A stretch of DNA of 49,347 nt, from positions 1 to 49,347 of the forward strand of contig CAJTDE010000033.1 in NCBI GenBank assembly GCA_910574835.1, written 5' to 3'. This document shows positions 34,540-42,398 of this stretch, piece after piece. This stretch comes from Clostridia bacterium (GTDB lineage: Bacteria > Bacillota > Clostridia > Lachnospirales > Lachnospiraceae). Numbering within the stretch: position 1 is the first letter of the stretch; the number at the start of each line of letters is the position of its first letter. Both the position numbers and the translations under genes were made by a program. Under the pieces are notes generated by a model. That model saw only the letters and a list, made by a program, of their open reading frames with translations. It made no database searches and was not told where the DNA came from.

Positions 34540-35805
34540 ATGAGAAATAAATTCATTCTCTGGCTTGGAATTTCACTTGTCTGTTTCACAGCTTTCGTAC
34601 TGTCAGTGAGGGCCGCGGAGAAGGAAACCGTATCCTTAAACAATGTGAACGGGCAGATCGAGGCTACTCTTGAGCTGCCTGTTGAGGAGAACCCGGACGG
34701 AAGCTTTACTCCGCCCGAGGATATTGTGGCCATACAGCTCAGCTTTCAGATCTCGGGGCCGGGAAGCATCAAAAAAGAGGATGTTTCCTTTGATTTCGGC
34801 AGCGGCATACCGGAGGGAGCAATTCGGGATTACCGTTACCAGGAGGACACGGGAGTTTTAAACATTTACGTTTCCGGCAACAAGAATATTTACAGCAGTA
34901 AAAATATATCCTTGGGGAAGGTAATTGTCAATTCCGATGAAAAAACCACCGTCAAGGTAGTGAAGGACAGCTTTAAGACAGTCAACCGCGCACATGGCAT
35001 GTATGAAGGCGAGGTTAATACCGGGGACGGAGGGCAGACCGTGAACAACGGCAGCTCGGGCGGAAGCAGCGGCGGCGATGACGATGTGGGAGAGATCATG
35101 AGGCCCCCGGAGGAGACGGAAAAGCCGGATGAGGGAAATAATAGCGGAAGTTCGGGTGGAGGAATATTTTCGGACGGAGAGCAGGCAGAAAAGATAGACA
35201 AGAATAAGCCGTTGGCAGGAACTACCGGCAGTGCTAAAAAGATACTGGATGCGGTATTAAAAGGGACGGCAGGCGACGGATCCCTGGAATTGGGTTCTGA
35301 GGATGGAAGCCTTAAAGACGAAGAGTCAAAGGGAGAAGATGAGGAAGATGCGTCCTTGATTCCGGAGGATTCCTTATGGGAGGACGGAGCAAAGCTGTGG
35401 AGAGAAAAAACCGGAGCTATCGGTATGGATGTGTGGACAAAGATATTCTTCGGACTTTTTGCAGGCTCTGCGATAGTTGCCGGAGGAATTGGTATCAGCA
35501 TGGCAGTACGGACTTCCGGTAAACGAAAACGGCGGCGCAGGAATCATGCACATAGAGGAAGAAATGTCTATACATCAGCAAAACAGCGGCCGCAGACAAA
35601 AAAGCGTGAAGCGCCTGTACGAACACGGAGTGAACAGGCAAGAAAGCGTAAAGAACCGACACGTGTACATAGTGAGCTGTCAGGGAGGCGTGAGCAAAAA
35701 GGCCGTACGGCAGGCAGACCCCAAGGCAGGTATTCCCGTCAGGAACAGCCCGTATGGAAGGACAGTAAGAAGACCTATTCCAGAAAAAGGAGAAAAATAA
35801 GCTGA
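34540..35805 (+). CDS. Membrane-anchored protein with cohesin-like ectodomain
   Basis: A 421-aa surface protein: signal peptide (1-26), a beta-rich domain (about 28-160) with VNGQIEATLELPVEENPDG, VAIQLSFQISGPG, VSFDFGSGI and SLGKVIVNS that reads like a cohesin or related Ig-like binding domain, a Gly/Ser/acidic linker (about 165-290), one membrane segment (about 299-320), and a very basic cytoplasmic tail (about 100 residues of Arg/Lys/Gln). GGGAGG just before ATG 34540 supports the start. It lies between the M60 protease, which has a dockerin-like segment, and a lipoprotein. The cohesin call is by pattern, not by search. Confidence 0.65.
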   Translation: MRNKFILWLGISLVCFTAFVLSVRAAEKETVSLNNVNGQIEATLELPVEENPDGSFTPPEDIVAIQLSFQISGPGSIKKEDVSFDFGSGIPEGAIRDYRYQEDTGVLNIYVSGNKNIYSSKNISLGKVIVNSDEKTTVKVVKDSFKTVNRAHGMYEGEVNTGDGGQTVNNGSSGGSSGGDDDVGEIMRPPEETEKPDEGNNSGSSGGGIFSDGEQAEKIDKNKPLAGTTGSAKKILDAVLKGTAGDGSLELGSEDGSLKDEESKGEDEEDASLIPEDSLWEDGAKLWREKTGAIGMDVWTKIFFGLFAGSAIVAGGIGISMAVRTSGKRKRRRRNHAHRGRNVYTSAKQRPQTKKREAPVRTRSEQARKRKEPTRVHSELSGRREQKGRTAGRPQGRYSRQEQPVWKDSKKTYSRKRRKIS

Positions 35806-35808
35806 CCT

Positions 35809-36996
35809 ATGAAGAGTTTAAAGAAGATATGGATTCTGGTAATATGCGGCCTGCTGCTTTTGACAGGATGCAAAAAGGAGGAGGAACCCTCGAATCAGCC
35901 GGAAGAAGCAAAGCAGCAGGAGGGACAAGAGAATACGGAACAGGAGCAGTACGCAGAGGAACCGGAGGATAAAGAACAGGGTCAGGATAGTGTGGAACGG
36001 GAACTGACCAGTGAAGAGCTTCGTAAGTTTACTCAGTGGATCAACCAGGTAAATAATTATGGTTTTTTGCTTTCTGAATATACACAGCCTCAGGATGTGG
36101 ATCTAAGCCAGGTATTCTATATAGGGGCAGGTATTGAAAATACATCTCTGAGTGAGGAAGAAGAAGCGGCATATCTGAAAATTACAGGAGATGAAGAAAT
36201 CTATACGGACTGTACCAGACTGACAACCGATCGGATCAATGAAGTTTTAGAGAAGAAGCTGGGCCTTACCCTGGATGATATGTCCCGGGAATTGTCGTGG
36301 GTCTATCTGCCGGATTCTGACGCATGGGTTTGGCAGCATGGAGATACTAACTATGTGAATTTCACCTGTGTCAGCGGCAGACAGCTGAGTGAGGATACTT
36401 ATGAGTTGGAATGTGTGCCGGGGGACGAGAATTATGAACCGCTGATTCCCTCCTGCCGTCTGACGCTTCAAAAGCACGGAGAGGACTACCGGTTTCTGTC
36501 CAATATCTATACGGCTGGCGTGAAGTATTCCAAAGAGATCTGGAAAATAGAGGAGCAAAGCTTCCATGTGGACTTGGGGGCGCCCTGGGGTGACGTATAT
36601 TTTGCGTCCTATGCGCCGGATAAAAGCGCCTATGGCAATCCGGATGTAACCTTTAGCATTATAAAACCCAGTGACGGGGCGGAGCTTTTTAAGCTCCCTG
36701 CTGTGGTGGAGGAAAATTATCTGAGAAATGAAGTATTCAACCAGATTCAGGCTGTAAGCTTCAAAGACTATGACGGGGATGGGAATACAGATATTATCAT
36801 TATTGTGGAGTATCAGATGACTATCCACACAGAAGAGGGGGATAAACGTCAGGAGGTGCGCCTCTATCGAAGCCGTCCGGAGGAAGGTGACTTTATTCTG
36901 GATATGGATAGGATGGATTATCTTAATATGAATGGCTATAATGACAGAATCGAAACGATTATGGAGCATATTGACAATGCAGGAAGGCCGGAATAA
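35809..36996 (+). CDS. Lipoprotein of unknown function
   Basis: A 395-aa lipoprotein: the signal peptide ends in a lipobox LLTG before Cys21, then an acidic Glu/Gln-rich linker (about 22-65). The rest is a globular extracellular domain I do not recognise. Near residues 322-335 the segment FKDYDGDGNTDIIII looks like a calcium-binding or FG-GAP/VCBS-type loop. The start is 3 nt after the stop of the cohesin-like gene, so the two are co-transcribed. A strong terminator follows at 37073. It may belong to the same surface complex as the M60 protease. Confidence 0.75.
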   Translation: MKSLKKIWILVICGLLLLTGCKKEEEPSNQPEEAKQQEGQENTEQEQYAEEPEDKEQGQDSVERELTSEELRKFTQWINQVNNYGFLLSEYTQPQDVDLSQVFYIGAGIENTSLSEEEEAAYLKITGDEEIYTDCTRLTTDRINEVLEKKLGLTLDDMSRELSWVYLPDSDAWVWQHGDTNYVNFTCVSGRQLSEDTYELECVPGDENYEPLIPSCRLTLQKHGEDYRFLSNIYTAGVKYSKEIWKIEEQSFHVDLGAPWGDVYFASYAPDKSAYGNPDVTFSIIKPSDGAELFKLPAVVEENYLRNEVFNQIQAVSFKDYDGDGNTDIIIIVEYQMTIHTEEGDKRQEVRLYRSRPEEGDFILDMDRMDYLNMNGYNDRIETIMEHIDNAGRPE

Positions 36997-37072
36997 CTTC
37001 GGGAAATGATTACCGGTTATTATGTGAACAGCAATAGGAAATACACAAAGTAAAATCGAGAAAAGAAAGAGA

Positions 37073-37112
37073 GCTGCGGCAGTCATTGAACGAATGATTG
37101 CCGCAGCCTTTT
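37073..37112 (+). terminator. Strong rho-independent terminator of the M60 operon
   Basis: A 15-bp stem (37073-37087 with 37093-37107, GCTGCGGCA.../...TGCCGCAGC, one mismatch) with a 5-nt loop, then CTTTTT. The gap 36997-37185 between the lipoprotein and nagA has no gene. Confidence 0.85.
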
Positions 37113-37185
37113 TATCTTTTCACAGAATTTATAACAAGAAAAATTTATGAGTTCCAGGATACTGACACAGGAATCTTGATTACCA

Positions 37186-38328
37186 TTAGGACAGCTGTGC
37201 CTTGCCCATACAATAAGTTTGCTTTACCTCGTAATTTGCTTCAAGAACAACCAGATCCGCATCCATGCCCACACTTATAAGTCCCTTACGGTCATCGACA
37301 CCAAGGCACCGAGCCGGATTTAAGGTGCAGGAATTGATGGCATAATTAAAGGGAACCATAGCTTCCTCCACCAGAATCCGCAGCCCCTGATTCAGCTTGA
37401 GTGTGGAGCCTGCCAGGGTTTCACTGGGGATTAGGTGAGCGCTTCCGTCAGGATAGATCTCAATTTCATTGCCGCCGAATAGATAACGGGTTCCCGCAGG
37501 AGAGCCTTTAGCCATCAAAGCATCGGATACCATAATGGAATAATCCGGTCCCTTGGACATAAAGAAGTTATTCAAAGCAGCCGTAGTAGAATGATTGCCA
37601 TCGCAGATGATCTCCCCATACATAGTACGGATGCGGTAAGCAGCGCCTACAAGGCCGTTGGCCCGATGATTAAAGGGGGTCATGCCGTTGTATACGTGAG
37701 TCATGGAACGTGCCCCATGCGCATAGGCCATAACTGCCTGCTCATAGGTAGCAGCCGAATGTCCGATGCTTACTGTCACGCCGTGCTCTGTCAGATAATG
37801 AGTCAGGGCAAAATCTTCATCGGCTTCAGTAGCCAGGGTAATATACCGGATATTCCCTTTGGCTGCCTCCTGATAGCGCTGAAATTGCTCAATGGTAGGC
37901 TTTACAATATATTGTTCCGGCTGAGCGCCCTTGTAATCCATATCCAGATAAGGGCCTTCAAAATGAATTCCCAGGATCTCAGCGCCCTCATAGCCATCCT
38001 CCATAACCTTTGCTACATTTGCAACAGCCTTCGTTAACACTTCTTCGCTCTGGGTGATGGTAGTTGGAAGAAAAGCGGTAACCCCTTCTCCTACAATGTT
38101 TTTTGTCCAATTTCTCAATCCTTCCTCGTTGGCGTCATTGGTATCAAAACCATAGGCTCCATGACAATGGATATCCATAAAGCCAGGCACGATCCGCAGA
38201 TCTTGATAATCTACATCTGTCGGCCGGCTTCCGTAGGGAAGGATATCCGCAATTTTACCATCCTTGATATTGAGCATAGCAGCGATAAATTGATCCGCAA
38301 CCCATATTTTTTTACTTTGAATCAGCAT
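37186..38328 (-). CDS. nagA: N-acetylglucosamine-6-phosphate deacetylase
   Basis: NagA removes acetate from N-acetylglucosamine-6-phosphate, feeding amino sugars into glycolysis and wall synthesis. Amidohydrolase hallmarks are the metal site DIHCHGAYG (near residue 52), GIHFEGPYLD, SIGHSAATYEQA, THVYNGMTPFNHR and the catalytic Asp in MVSDALMA. The C-terminal region has the usual ARCLGVDDRKGLISVGMDADLV. At 380 aa the length is typical. AGGAGGG precedes the ATG. It is divergent from the HAD gene and converges on the M60 operon; mucin breakdown would supply its substrate. Confidence 0.95.
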   Translation of the reverse strand: MLIQSKKIWVADQFIAAMLNIKDGKIADILPYGSRPTDVDYQDLRIVPGFMDIHCHGAYGFDTNDANEEGLRNWTKNIVGEGVTAFLPTTITQSEEVLTKAVANVAKVMEDGYEGAEILGIHFEGPYLDMDYKGAQPEQYIVKPTIEQFQRYQEAAKGNIRYITLATEADEDFALTHYLTEHGVTVSIGHSAATYEQAVMAYAHGARSMTHVYNGMTPFNHRANGLVGAAYRIRTMYGEIICDGNHSTTAALNNFFMSKGPDYSIMVSDALMAKGSPAGTRYLFGGNEIEIYPDGSAHLIPSETLAGSTLKLNQGLRILVEEAMVPFNYAINSCTLNPARCLGVDDRKGLISVGMDADLVVLEANYEVKQTYCMGKAQLS

Positions 38329-38363
38329 GTAAAACCCTCCTGTGTTAAAAATATTTTTATTTT

Positions 38364-38369
38364 ATTATA
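38364..38369 (-). promoter_or_regulatory. Predicted -10 of nagA promoter
   Basis: TATAAT on the - strand (complement of 38364-38369), 36 nt before the nagA start, in a very AT-rich tract. No good -35 is visible at 16-18 nt. The divergent HAD gene may use TTGATA (38462-38467), 16 nt, GATACT (38484-38489). Confidence 0.35.
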
Positions 38370-38534
38370 ACACATATTGAGAAATTCGATCGCAGTTTTT
38401 GGGTAAAATGTCTGTTAAAAAATAAATTTATTCATTACAACTTGCAAAGCGGACAAGGCTTTGATAGACTGAACAAATATGTGATACTGCTAAAAGTATA
38501 GCGCAGCAGAGCCGGAATACGAGGAGGAAATATT

Positions 38535-39206
38535 ATGTCAACTGCATATGCACGAGGAGTTATTTTTGATTTTAACGGTACTTTATTTTTTGACACCATT
38601 TTTCATGAAGAAGCATGGCGTGAGATTTTTATAGAGCTTCACGGAGAAACAAAGGAGGCCCCCGGAGATTCGTTTTTTCGTGGTCCGCGAAATGATACGC
38701 TGATTCAGGCAATTGCTCCTAAGATGACCGAGGAAGAGAGACGGCAATGTTCTGTTCGAAAGGAAAGTATCTACCGCAGTATTTGTATGAAAAATCCGGA
38801 GCAGGTGCATTTGGCAGCGGGGGCTGAGGAATTGTTTGAAGACTTGACCCGGAAAAAGATTCCTTTTGCATTGGCGACGGCATCGATTTTGGATAATATT
38901 GATTTTTATTATCGTGAATTTCCTCTGGAAAAGTGGATTAGCCGAGAGCTGTGTGTCTATGATGACGGGAATTATATGAATAAAGGAGAAATGCATCTGG
39001 AAGCGGCTCGAAGGATTGGAGTTCCGCTTTCAGAATGTCTGGTAATTGAGGACAGCCCAAAAGCGATTGCCCATGCGAAAAAAAATGGAGCCGGAATCGT
39101 GATTGGAATTGGAGAGGATGCGGTGCATACGAATTTGCTTGAGGCGGGAGTGGATTACTGCATCCATGATTTTACGGAATTTAATCTTGCGTGGCTGAAA
39201 AGCTGA
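38535..39206 (+). CDS. HAD-superfamily phosphatase (beta-phosphoglucomutase-like)
   Basis: A 223-aa HAD hydrolase with a helical cap (about residues 18-85). Motif I is FDFNGT, so the usual second Asp (DXD) is Asn; motif II is the Thr/Ser in LATASIL; the motif III Lys region includes DGNYMNKGEMHLEAA; motif IV is VIEDSPKAIAHA. Such enzymes dephosphorylate small sugar phosphates or nucleotides. The Asp-to-Asn change affects the general acid/base and may alter activity, though it occurs in some subgroups. GAGGAGG at 38521-38527 supports the start. It is a single gene ended by the hairpin at 39243. Confidence 0.85.
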   Translation: MSTAYARGVIFDFNGTLFFDTIFHEEAWREIFIELHGETKEAPGDSFFRGPRNDTLIQAIAPKMTEEERRQCSVRKESIYRSICMKNPEQVHLAAGAEELFEDLTRKKIPFALATASILDNIDFYYREFPLEKWISRELCVYDDGNYMNKGEMHLEAARRIGVPLSECLVIEDSPKAIAHAKKNGAGIVIGIGEDAVHTNLLEAGVDYCIHDFTEFNLAWLKS

Positions 39207-39242
39207 CGCATCATGTGATCAGTCAGGAATTTGAAAACTAAG

Positions 39243-39274
39243 GGGATGCTGCAAAATAAGACAGCATCCCTTTT
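39243..39274. terminator. Rho-independent terminator between convergent genes
   Basis: GGGATGCTG (39243-39251) and CAGCATCCC (39262-39270), 10-nt loop, then TTTT on the + strand. It probably serves both the HAD gene and, weakly, the opposing gene. Confidence 0.75.
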
Positions 39275-39280
39275 ACCGAT

Positions 39281-40549
39281 TTAAGGGTTCAGTTCTGCAA
39301 TCCGGGATACTCCCACGAATATTTCGGAAATTTTGTACCAGGTGGGATAATCTACCACACCGGTAGCCGGAAGGCCGAAGATAGACTGGAAGGTACGCAC
39401 GGCTTCCTCTGTGGCCGGACCGAAAATCCCATCCTGTGCTATCACAGGCAGAGCAGGATAAGCCTTGGCGATACGATTCAGCTGTTCCTGCATTTGCAGG
39501 ACTTTTTGTCCGCGTGAGCCTACGGATAGATCCGCACCAGGCCAGGAGTAGGGAACACCGGAAATTTCCTCCGCACTGTTGATATAAATACTGCTGCCAT
39601 AATAATTCCGCAGGATTTCAATAGCGGAATATCCCTGTTCTCCTAAATACTGGCTTCCCCACTGACTCATCCAGTTAGGACAGGTAACACGTTTGCCGTC
39701 ACAGTACTGGGTTAGTATGGGCTGCTTAACATTAGGCCGGGACAGATAATTTCCGAACATTTCATCCACAATCCGGGAGATATTTTCAAAGATATTTCTG
39801 CCGTTGATCCATTTATGGTCAAAGGCGGTGGAGGAGGTGATGGTGAAATCGTACCCTTTATTGCGATACCACTCCGTATACACACGATTCAGGGTAAAGG
39901 ACATAATTGCCAGAATATTTGCCCGGATTGCCGCGTCGCTCCAGGTTGCATAGATTTCACTGGAGGCCACATTTTTGATATAATCCTTATACCGTACCCA
40001 GTAATTAACGGCGGAGCTGTCAGTGGGAACGCCGTCGTGTACAATCACATATTCCGGAACAACCACCCGACTTAGAACGATCTCGCCTGTCTCGTTTATA
40101 GGCTTTATTTCTGCCTCTGCGATTTTTGGGGGATAATCTCCGAATAAGGTGTGCGCAGGAATGACAAAGCGCTCATACTCCTGTCCTTCCTGAACGGGAA
40201 GCATCTGAATATTCTGCAGGGCGGTAACCTCGGGGAGAATTTCCGCTCCGGCTACCTCCACAGGCTCATAGCCCGGAGCTGTTACTTCTATAGTGTATTC
40301 GGAATAGGGCTGCTGCTCACTGGGTTCCACGCTGTATTCCAAAGGGGGAGCGGAAAGCTCCAGAGTTTCCGTCTGGCCGGAGGCGTTGGTGGTAACTTCC
40401 TCCAGTTCCCGCTCCGGTTCTCCCGTATAGTAAATAGCTACTTTTGCCCCTGAGATGGGCGTTGCTCCAAGAGCGGATGTAACATTGATTTGCAGACGGC
40501 CTTTATCAGCGGCTTCTGTCTGTGCGGCTTTTATGGGACATTCGTGCAT
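39281..40549 (-). CDS. Peptidoglycan-binding protein with SpoIID/LytB-like region
   Basis: A 422-aa protein without a signal peptide. An N-terminal beta-sandwich (about residues 15-115, carboxypeptidase-regulatory/Cna-like: GRLQINVTSALGATPISGAKV) is followed by a helical central region (about 200-325) reminiscent of SpoIID/LytB-type domains (RANILAIMSFTLNRVY, GYSAIEILRNYYG). A C-terminal PG_binding_1 domain (about 350-410: LQEQLN-like helix, DGIFGPATEEAVRTFQ) completes it. GAGGAA precedes the ATG. Related Clostridial proteins are linked to spore cortex or wall processing; lack of a signal peptide suggests a mother-cell or forespore role. No catalytic motif is certain. Confidence 0.75.
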   Translation of the reverse strand: MHECPIKAAQTEAADKGRLQINVTSALGATPISGAKVAIYYTGEPERELEEVTTNASGQTETLELSAPPLEYSVEPSEQQPYSEYTIEVTAPGYEPVEVAGAEILPEVTALQNIQMLPVQEGQEYERFVIPAHTLFGDYPPKIAEAEIKPINETGEIVLSRVVVPEYVIVHDGVPTDSSAVNYWVRYKDYIKNVASSEIYATWSDAAIRANILAIMSFTLNRVYTEWYRNKGYDFTITSSTAFDHKWINGRNIFENISRIVDEMFGNYLSRPNVKQPILTQYCDGKRVTCPNWMSQWGSQYLGEQGYSAIEILRNYYGSSIYINSAEEISGVPYSWPGADLSVGSRGQKVLQMQEQLNRIAKAYPALPVIAQDGIFGPATEEAVRTFQSIFGLPATGVVDYPTWYKISEIFVGVSRIAELNP

Positions 40550-40610
40550 AAAAATTCCTCATAGTAATTTGTTCTTGTTACAGTTTATGCGGAACGGCTT
40601 ATTTCGTTAC

Positions 40611-40639
40611 TTGTGCCTTTGCGGAAAATATAGTATAAT
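40611..40639 (+). promoter_or_regulatory. Predicted promoter for the hisA-like gene
   Basis: TTGTGC (40611-40616), 17 nt, TATAAT (40634-40639), with a leader of about 80 nt. Confidence 0.5.
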
Positions 40640-40728
40640 TAGCCGGCATATCGAATGAAAATGATAATAAAGCCGGTTATAAATGCGGCAGTACATAGGA
40701 CAGACATATAAAAAGGAGGGAGTTCCCC

Positions 40729-41499
40729 ATGCGTTTTCGACCCTGTATTGATATTCACAACGGAAAAGTAAAGCAGATTGTAGGCGGCAGCCTTACGGAT
40801 GAGTATGATTATGCCAGGGAGAATTTTGTGTCGGAGCAGGATGCGGCCTGGTATGCGAGGCTGTATCAAAAGGATGGCCTGAAAGGGGGACATATCATTC
40901 AGCTGAACGGGAAGGATTCCCCTTATTATCAGGCGACAAAGGCACAGGCTCTTGCCGCTCTTCGGGCATATCCCGGAGGTCTTCACGCGGGGGGAGGCAT
41001 TACGGCGGAGAATGGGGCGGAATACCTGGACGCAGGGGCCTCCCATGTGATTGTGACCTCCTATGTCTTTCGTGACGGGCAGATTTTCTATGAGAATCTG
41101 GAGCGGATGAAGAAGGCTGTGGGAAAGGAAAGACTGGTACTGGACTTGAGCTGCCGGAAGAAGAACGGCGCGTATTACATTGTTACGGACCGCTGGCAAA
41201 GGTTTACGGATGTTCAGGTGACAAAGGAGATTCTTACGGAGCTTGCTTCCTGGTGCGATGAATTTCTTATCCATGCCGTGGATGTGGAGGGAAAGGCGGC
41301 GGGAATTGAAGAGGAGCTTGCGGTCCTTTTGGGAGAATGGCAGGGACTTCCCGTTACTTACGCAGGGGGCGTGGGCAGTATGGAGGATGTACTTCGCCTG
41401 AAAGAACTGGGAAAGGGGCGCCTGGATGTGACGATTGGCAGCGCCTTAAGTCTCTTTGGTGGTTGTATCCCTTACGGAGATGTGGTATACTTGGAATAA
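40729..41499 (+). CDS. hisA: Phosphoribosylformimino-AICAR ribotide isomerase, eukaryotic-type HisA
   Basis: Isomerase of histidine biosynthesis (ProFAR to PRFAR), a TIM barrel. The sequence follows the eukaryotic HIS6 branch: CIDIHNGKVKQIVGGSL, LHAGGGI, HVIVTSYVF, RLVLDLSCRKKNG, EFLIHAVDVEGKAAGI and VTYAGGVGS match yeast-type signatures better than standard bacterial HisA. Predicted catalytic acids are the Asp in CIDIHNG and in VDVEG. At 256 aa the length fits. AAAGGAGGGAG lies before ATG 40729. No other his gene is nearby, so it is a stand-alone unit. Confidence 0.9.
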   Translation: MRFRPCIDIHNGKVKQIVGGSLTDEYDYARENFVSEQDAAWYARLYQKDGLKGGHIIQLNGKDSPYYQATKAQALAALRAYPGGLHAGGGITAENGAEYLDAGASHVIVTSYVFRDGQIFYENLERMKKAVGKERLVLDLSCRKKNGAYYIVTDRWQRFTDVQVTKEILTELASWCDEFLIHAVDVEGKAAGIEEELAVLLGEWQGLPVTYAGGVGSMEDVLRLKELGKGRLDVTIGSALSLFGGCIPYGDVVYLE

Positions 41500-41528
41500 G
41501 ATTCCAGATGCAGAGCGACCTATGACTG

Positions 41529-41612
41529 CTGGTCACAGAGTGAATGGTAATGCTTAAGAGCGTAGATTTGTCCGGTGATTGACCAGGCTTTTCAGGACAG
41601 ATACACCGGACA
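41529..41612 (+). repeat. Palindromic dispersed element, copy 2, and leader hairpin before hpf
   Basis: CTGGTCACAGAGTGAA (from 41529) closely matches CTGGTCACGGAGTGAA at 26830-26845. It is followed by a perfect 9-bp inverted repeat, TGTCCGGTG (41569-41577) and CACCGGACA (41604-41612). Both could fold in the 5' leader of hpf. No gene lies in 41500-41650. Confidence 0.5.
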
Positions 41613-41650
41613 GCATTGAGAATCTGAGAAAAGGTAAAGGAGTTGATTAG

Positions 41651-42175
41651 ATGCGTTATATTATCAGCGGAAAAAACATCGAAGTAACAGAGGGCCTTCG
41701 CACAGCGATTACGGACAAGCTTGGAAAGCTAGAGCGCTATTTTACTCCGGACACAGAGGTACAAGTAACCTTGAGTGTTGAAAAAGAGAGACAAAAGATT
41801 GAAGTAACCATTCCTGTGAAGGGAACGGTGATCCGTTCCGAGCAGGTAAGCAATGATATGTATGTATCGATTGATTTGGTAGAGGAGGTCATTGAGCGTC
41901 AGCTTCGGAAGTACAAGAATAAGCTGGTGCAGAGAGAGCAGGGCGGCGGCAGCTTCCGTCAGGAATTTATAGAGCGTGAGGCAGAGGATGAGGAAGTAAA
42001 GATTATCCGTACCAAGATGTTTGACCGGAAGCCCATGTATCCGGAGGATGCCTGCATTCAGATGGAGATGCTTGGCCACAGCTTCTATGTATTTGTCAAT
42101 GCGGAGACAGATCAGGTCAATGTGGTGTATAAGAGAAAGGGCAATACCTACGGGCTGATGGAGCCGGAGGATTAA
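41651..42175 (+). CDS. hpf: Ribosome hibernation promoting factor, long form
   Basis: A 174-aa long-form HPF. The N-terminal S30AE domain (1-about 100: MRYIISGKNIEVTEGLRTAI, then VTIPVKGTVIRSEQ and YVSIDLVEEVIERQLRKYK) binds the 30S decoding region. A linker and a C-terminal dimerisation domain (about 115-170: IIRTKMFDRKPMYPEDA, HSFYVFVNAETDQVNVVYKR) mediate 100S ribosome formation. AAAGGAG precedes ATG 41651. Its place directly before secA is the usual Firmicutes order. A strong terminator follows. Confidence 0.96.
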   Translation: MRYIISGKNIEVTEGLRTAITDKLGKLERYFTPDTEVQVTLSVEKERQKIEVTIPVKGTVIRSEQVSNDMYVSIDLVEEVIERQLRKYKNKLVQREQGGGSFRQEFIEREAEDEEVKIIRTKMFDRKPMYPEDACIQMEMLGHSFYVFVNAETDQVNVVYKRKGNTYGLMEPED

Positions 42176-42214
42176 GAACTTAAAAATATATCATAAAAGA
42201 TTCTATTGTAAAAT

Positions 42215-42245
42215 GGACAGGGAATGACAGCCCTGTCCGTTTTTT
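42215..42245 (+). terminator. Rho-independent terminator of hpf
   Basis: GGACAGGG (42215-42222) with CCCTGTCC (42231-42238), 8-nt loop, then GTTTTTT. Confidence 0.9.
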
Positions 42246-42318
42246 GAGGGAATCGGGCCGGGCAGCATGTTTCAGTACCTTCTTTTGAATGAGAAACCTG
42301 TACCGTACACAGATTTTC

Positions 42319-42347
42319 TTGAATATTCCCCGGGATAGTGCTACAAT
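42319..42347 (+). promoter_or_regulatory. Predicted promoter for secA
   Basis: TTGAAT (42319-42324), 17 nt, TACAAT (42342-42347), 51 nt before the secA start; secA therefore has its own promoter after the hpf terminator. Confidence 0.6.
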
Positions 42348-42398
42348 ACAAAAATAGGGCCATTATGCCCGGAAAACGAAAAACAGGAGTTTAGTTGG

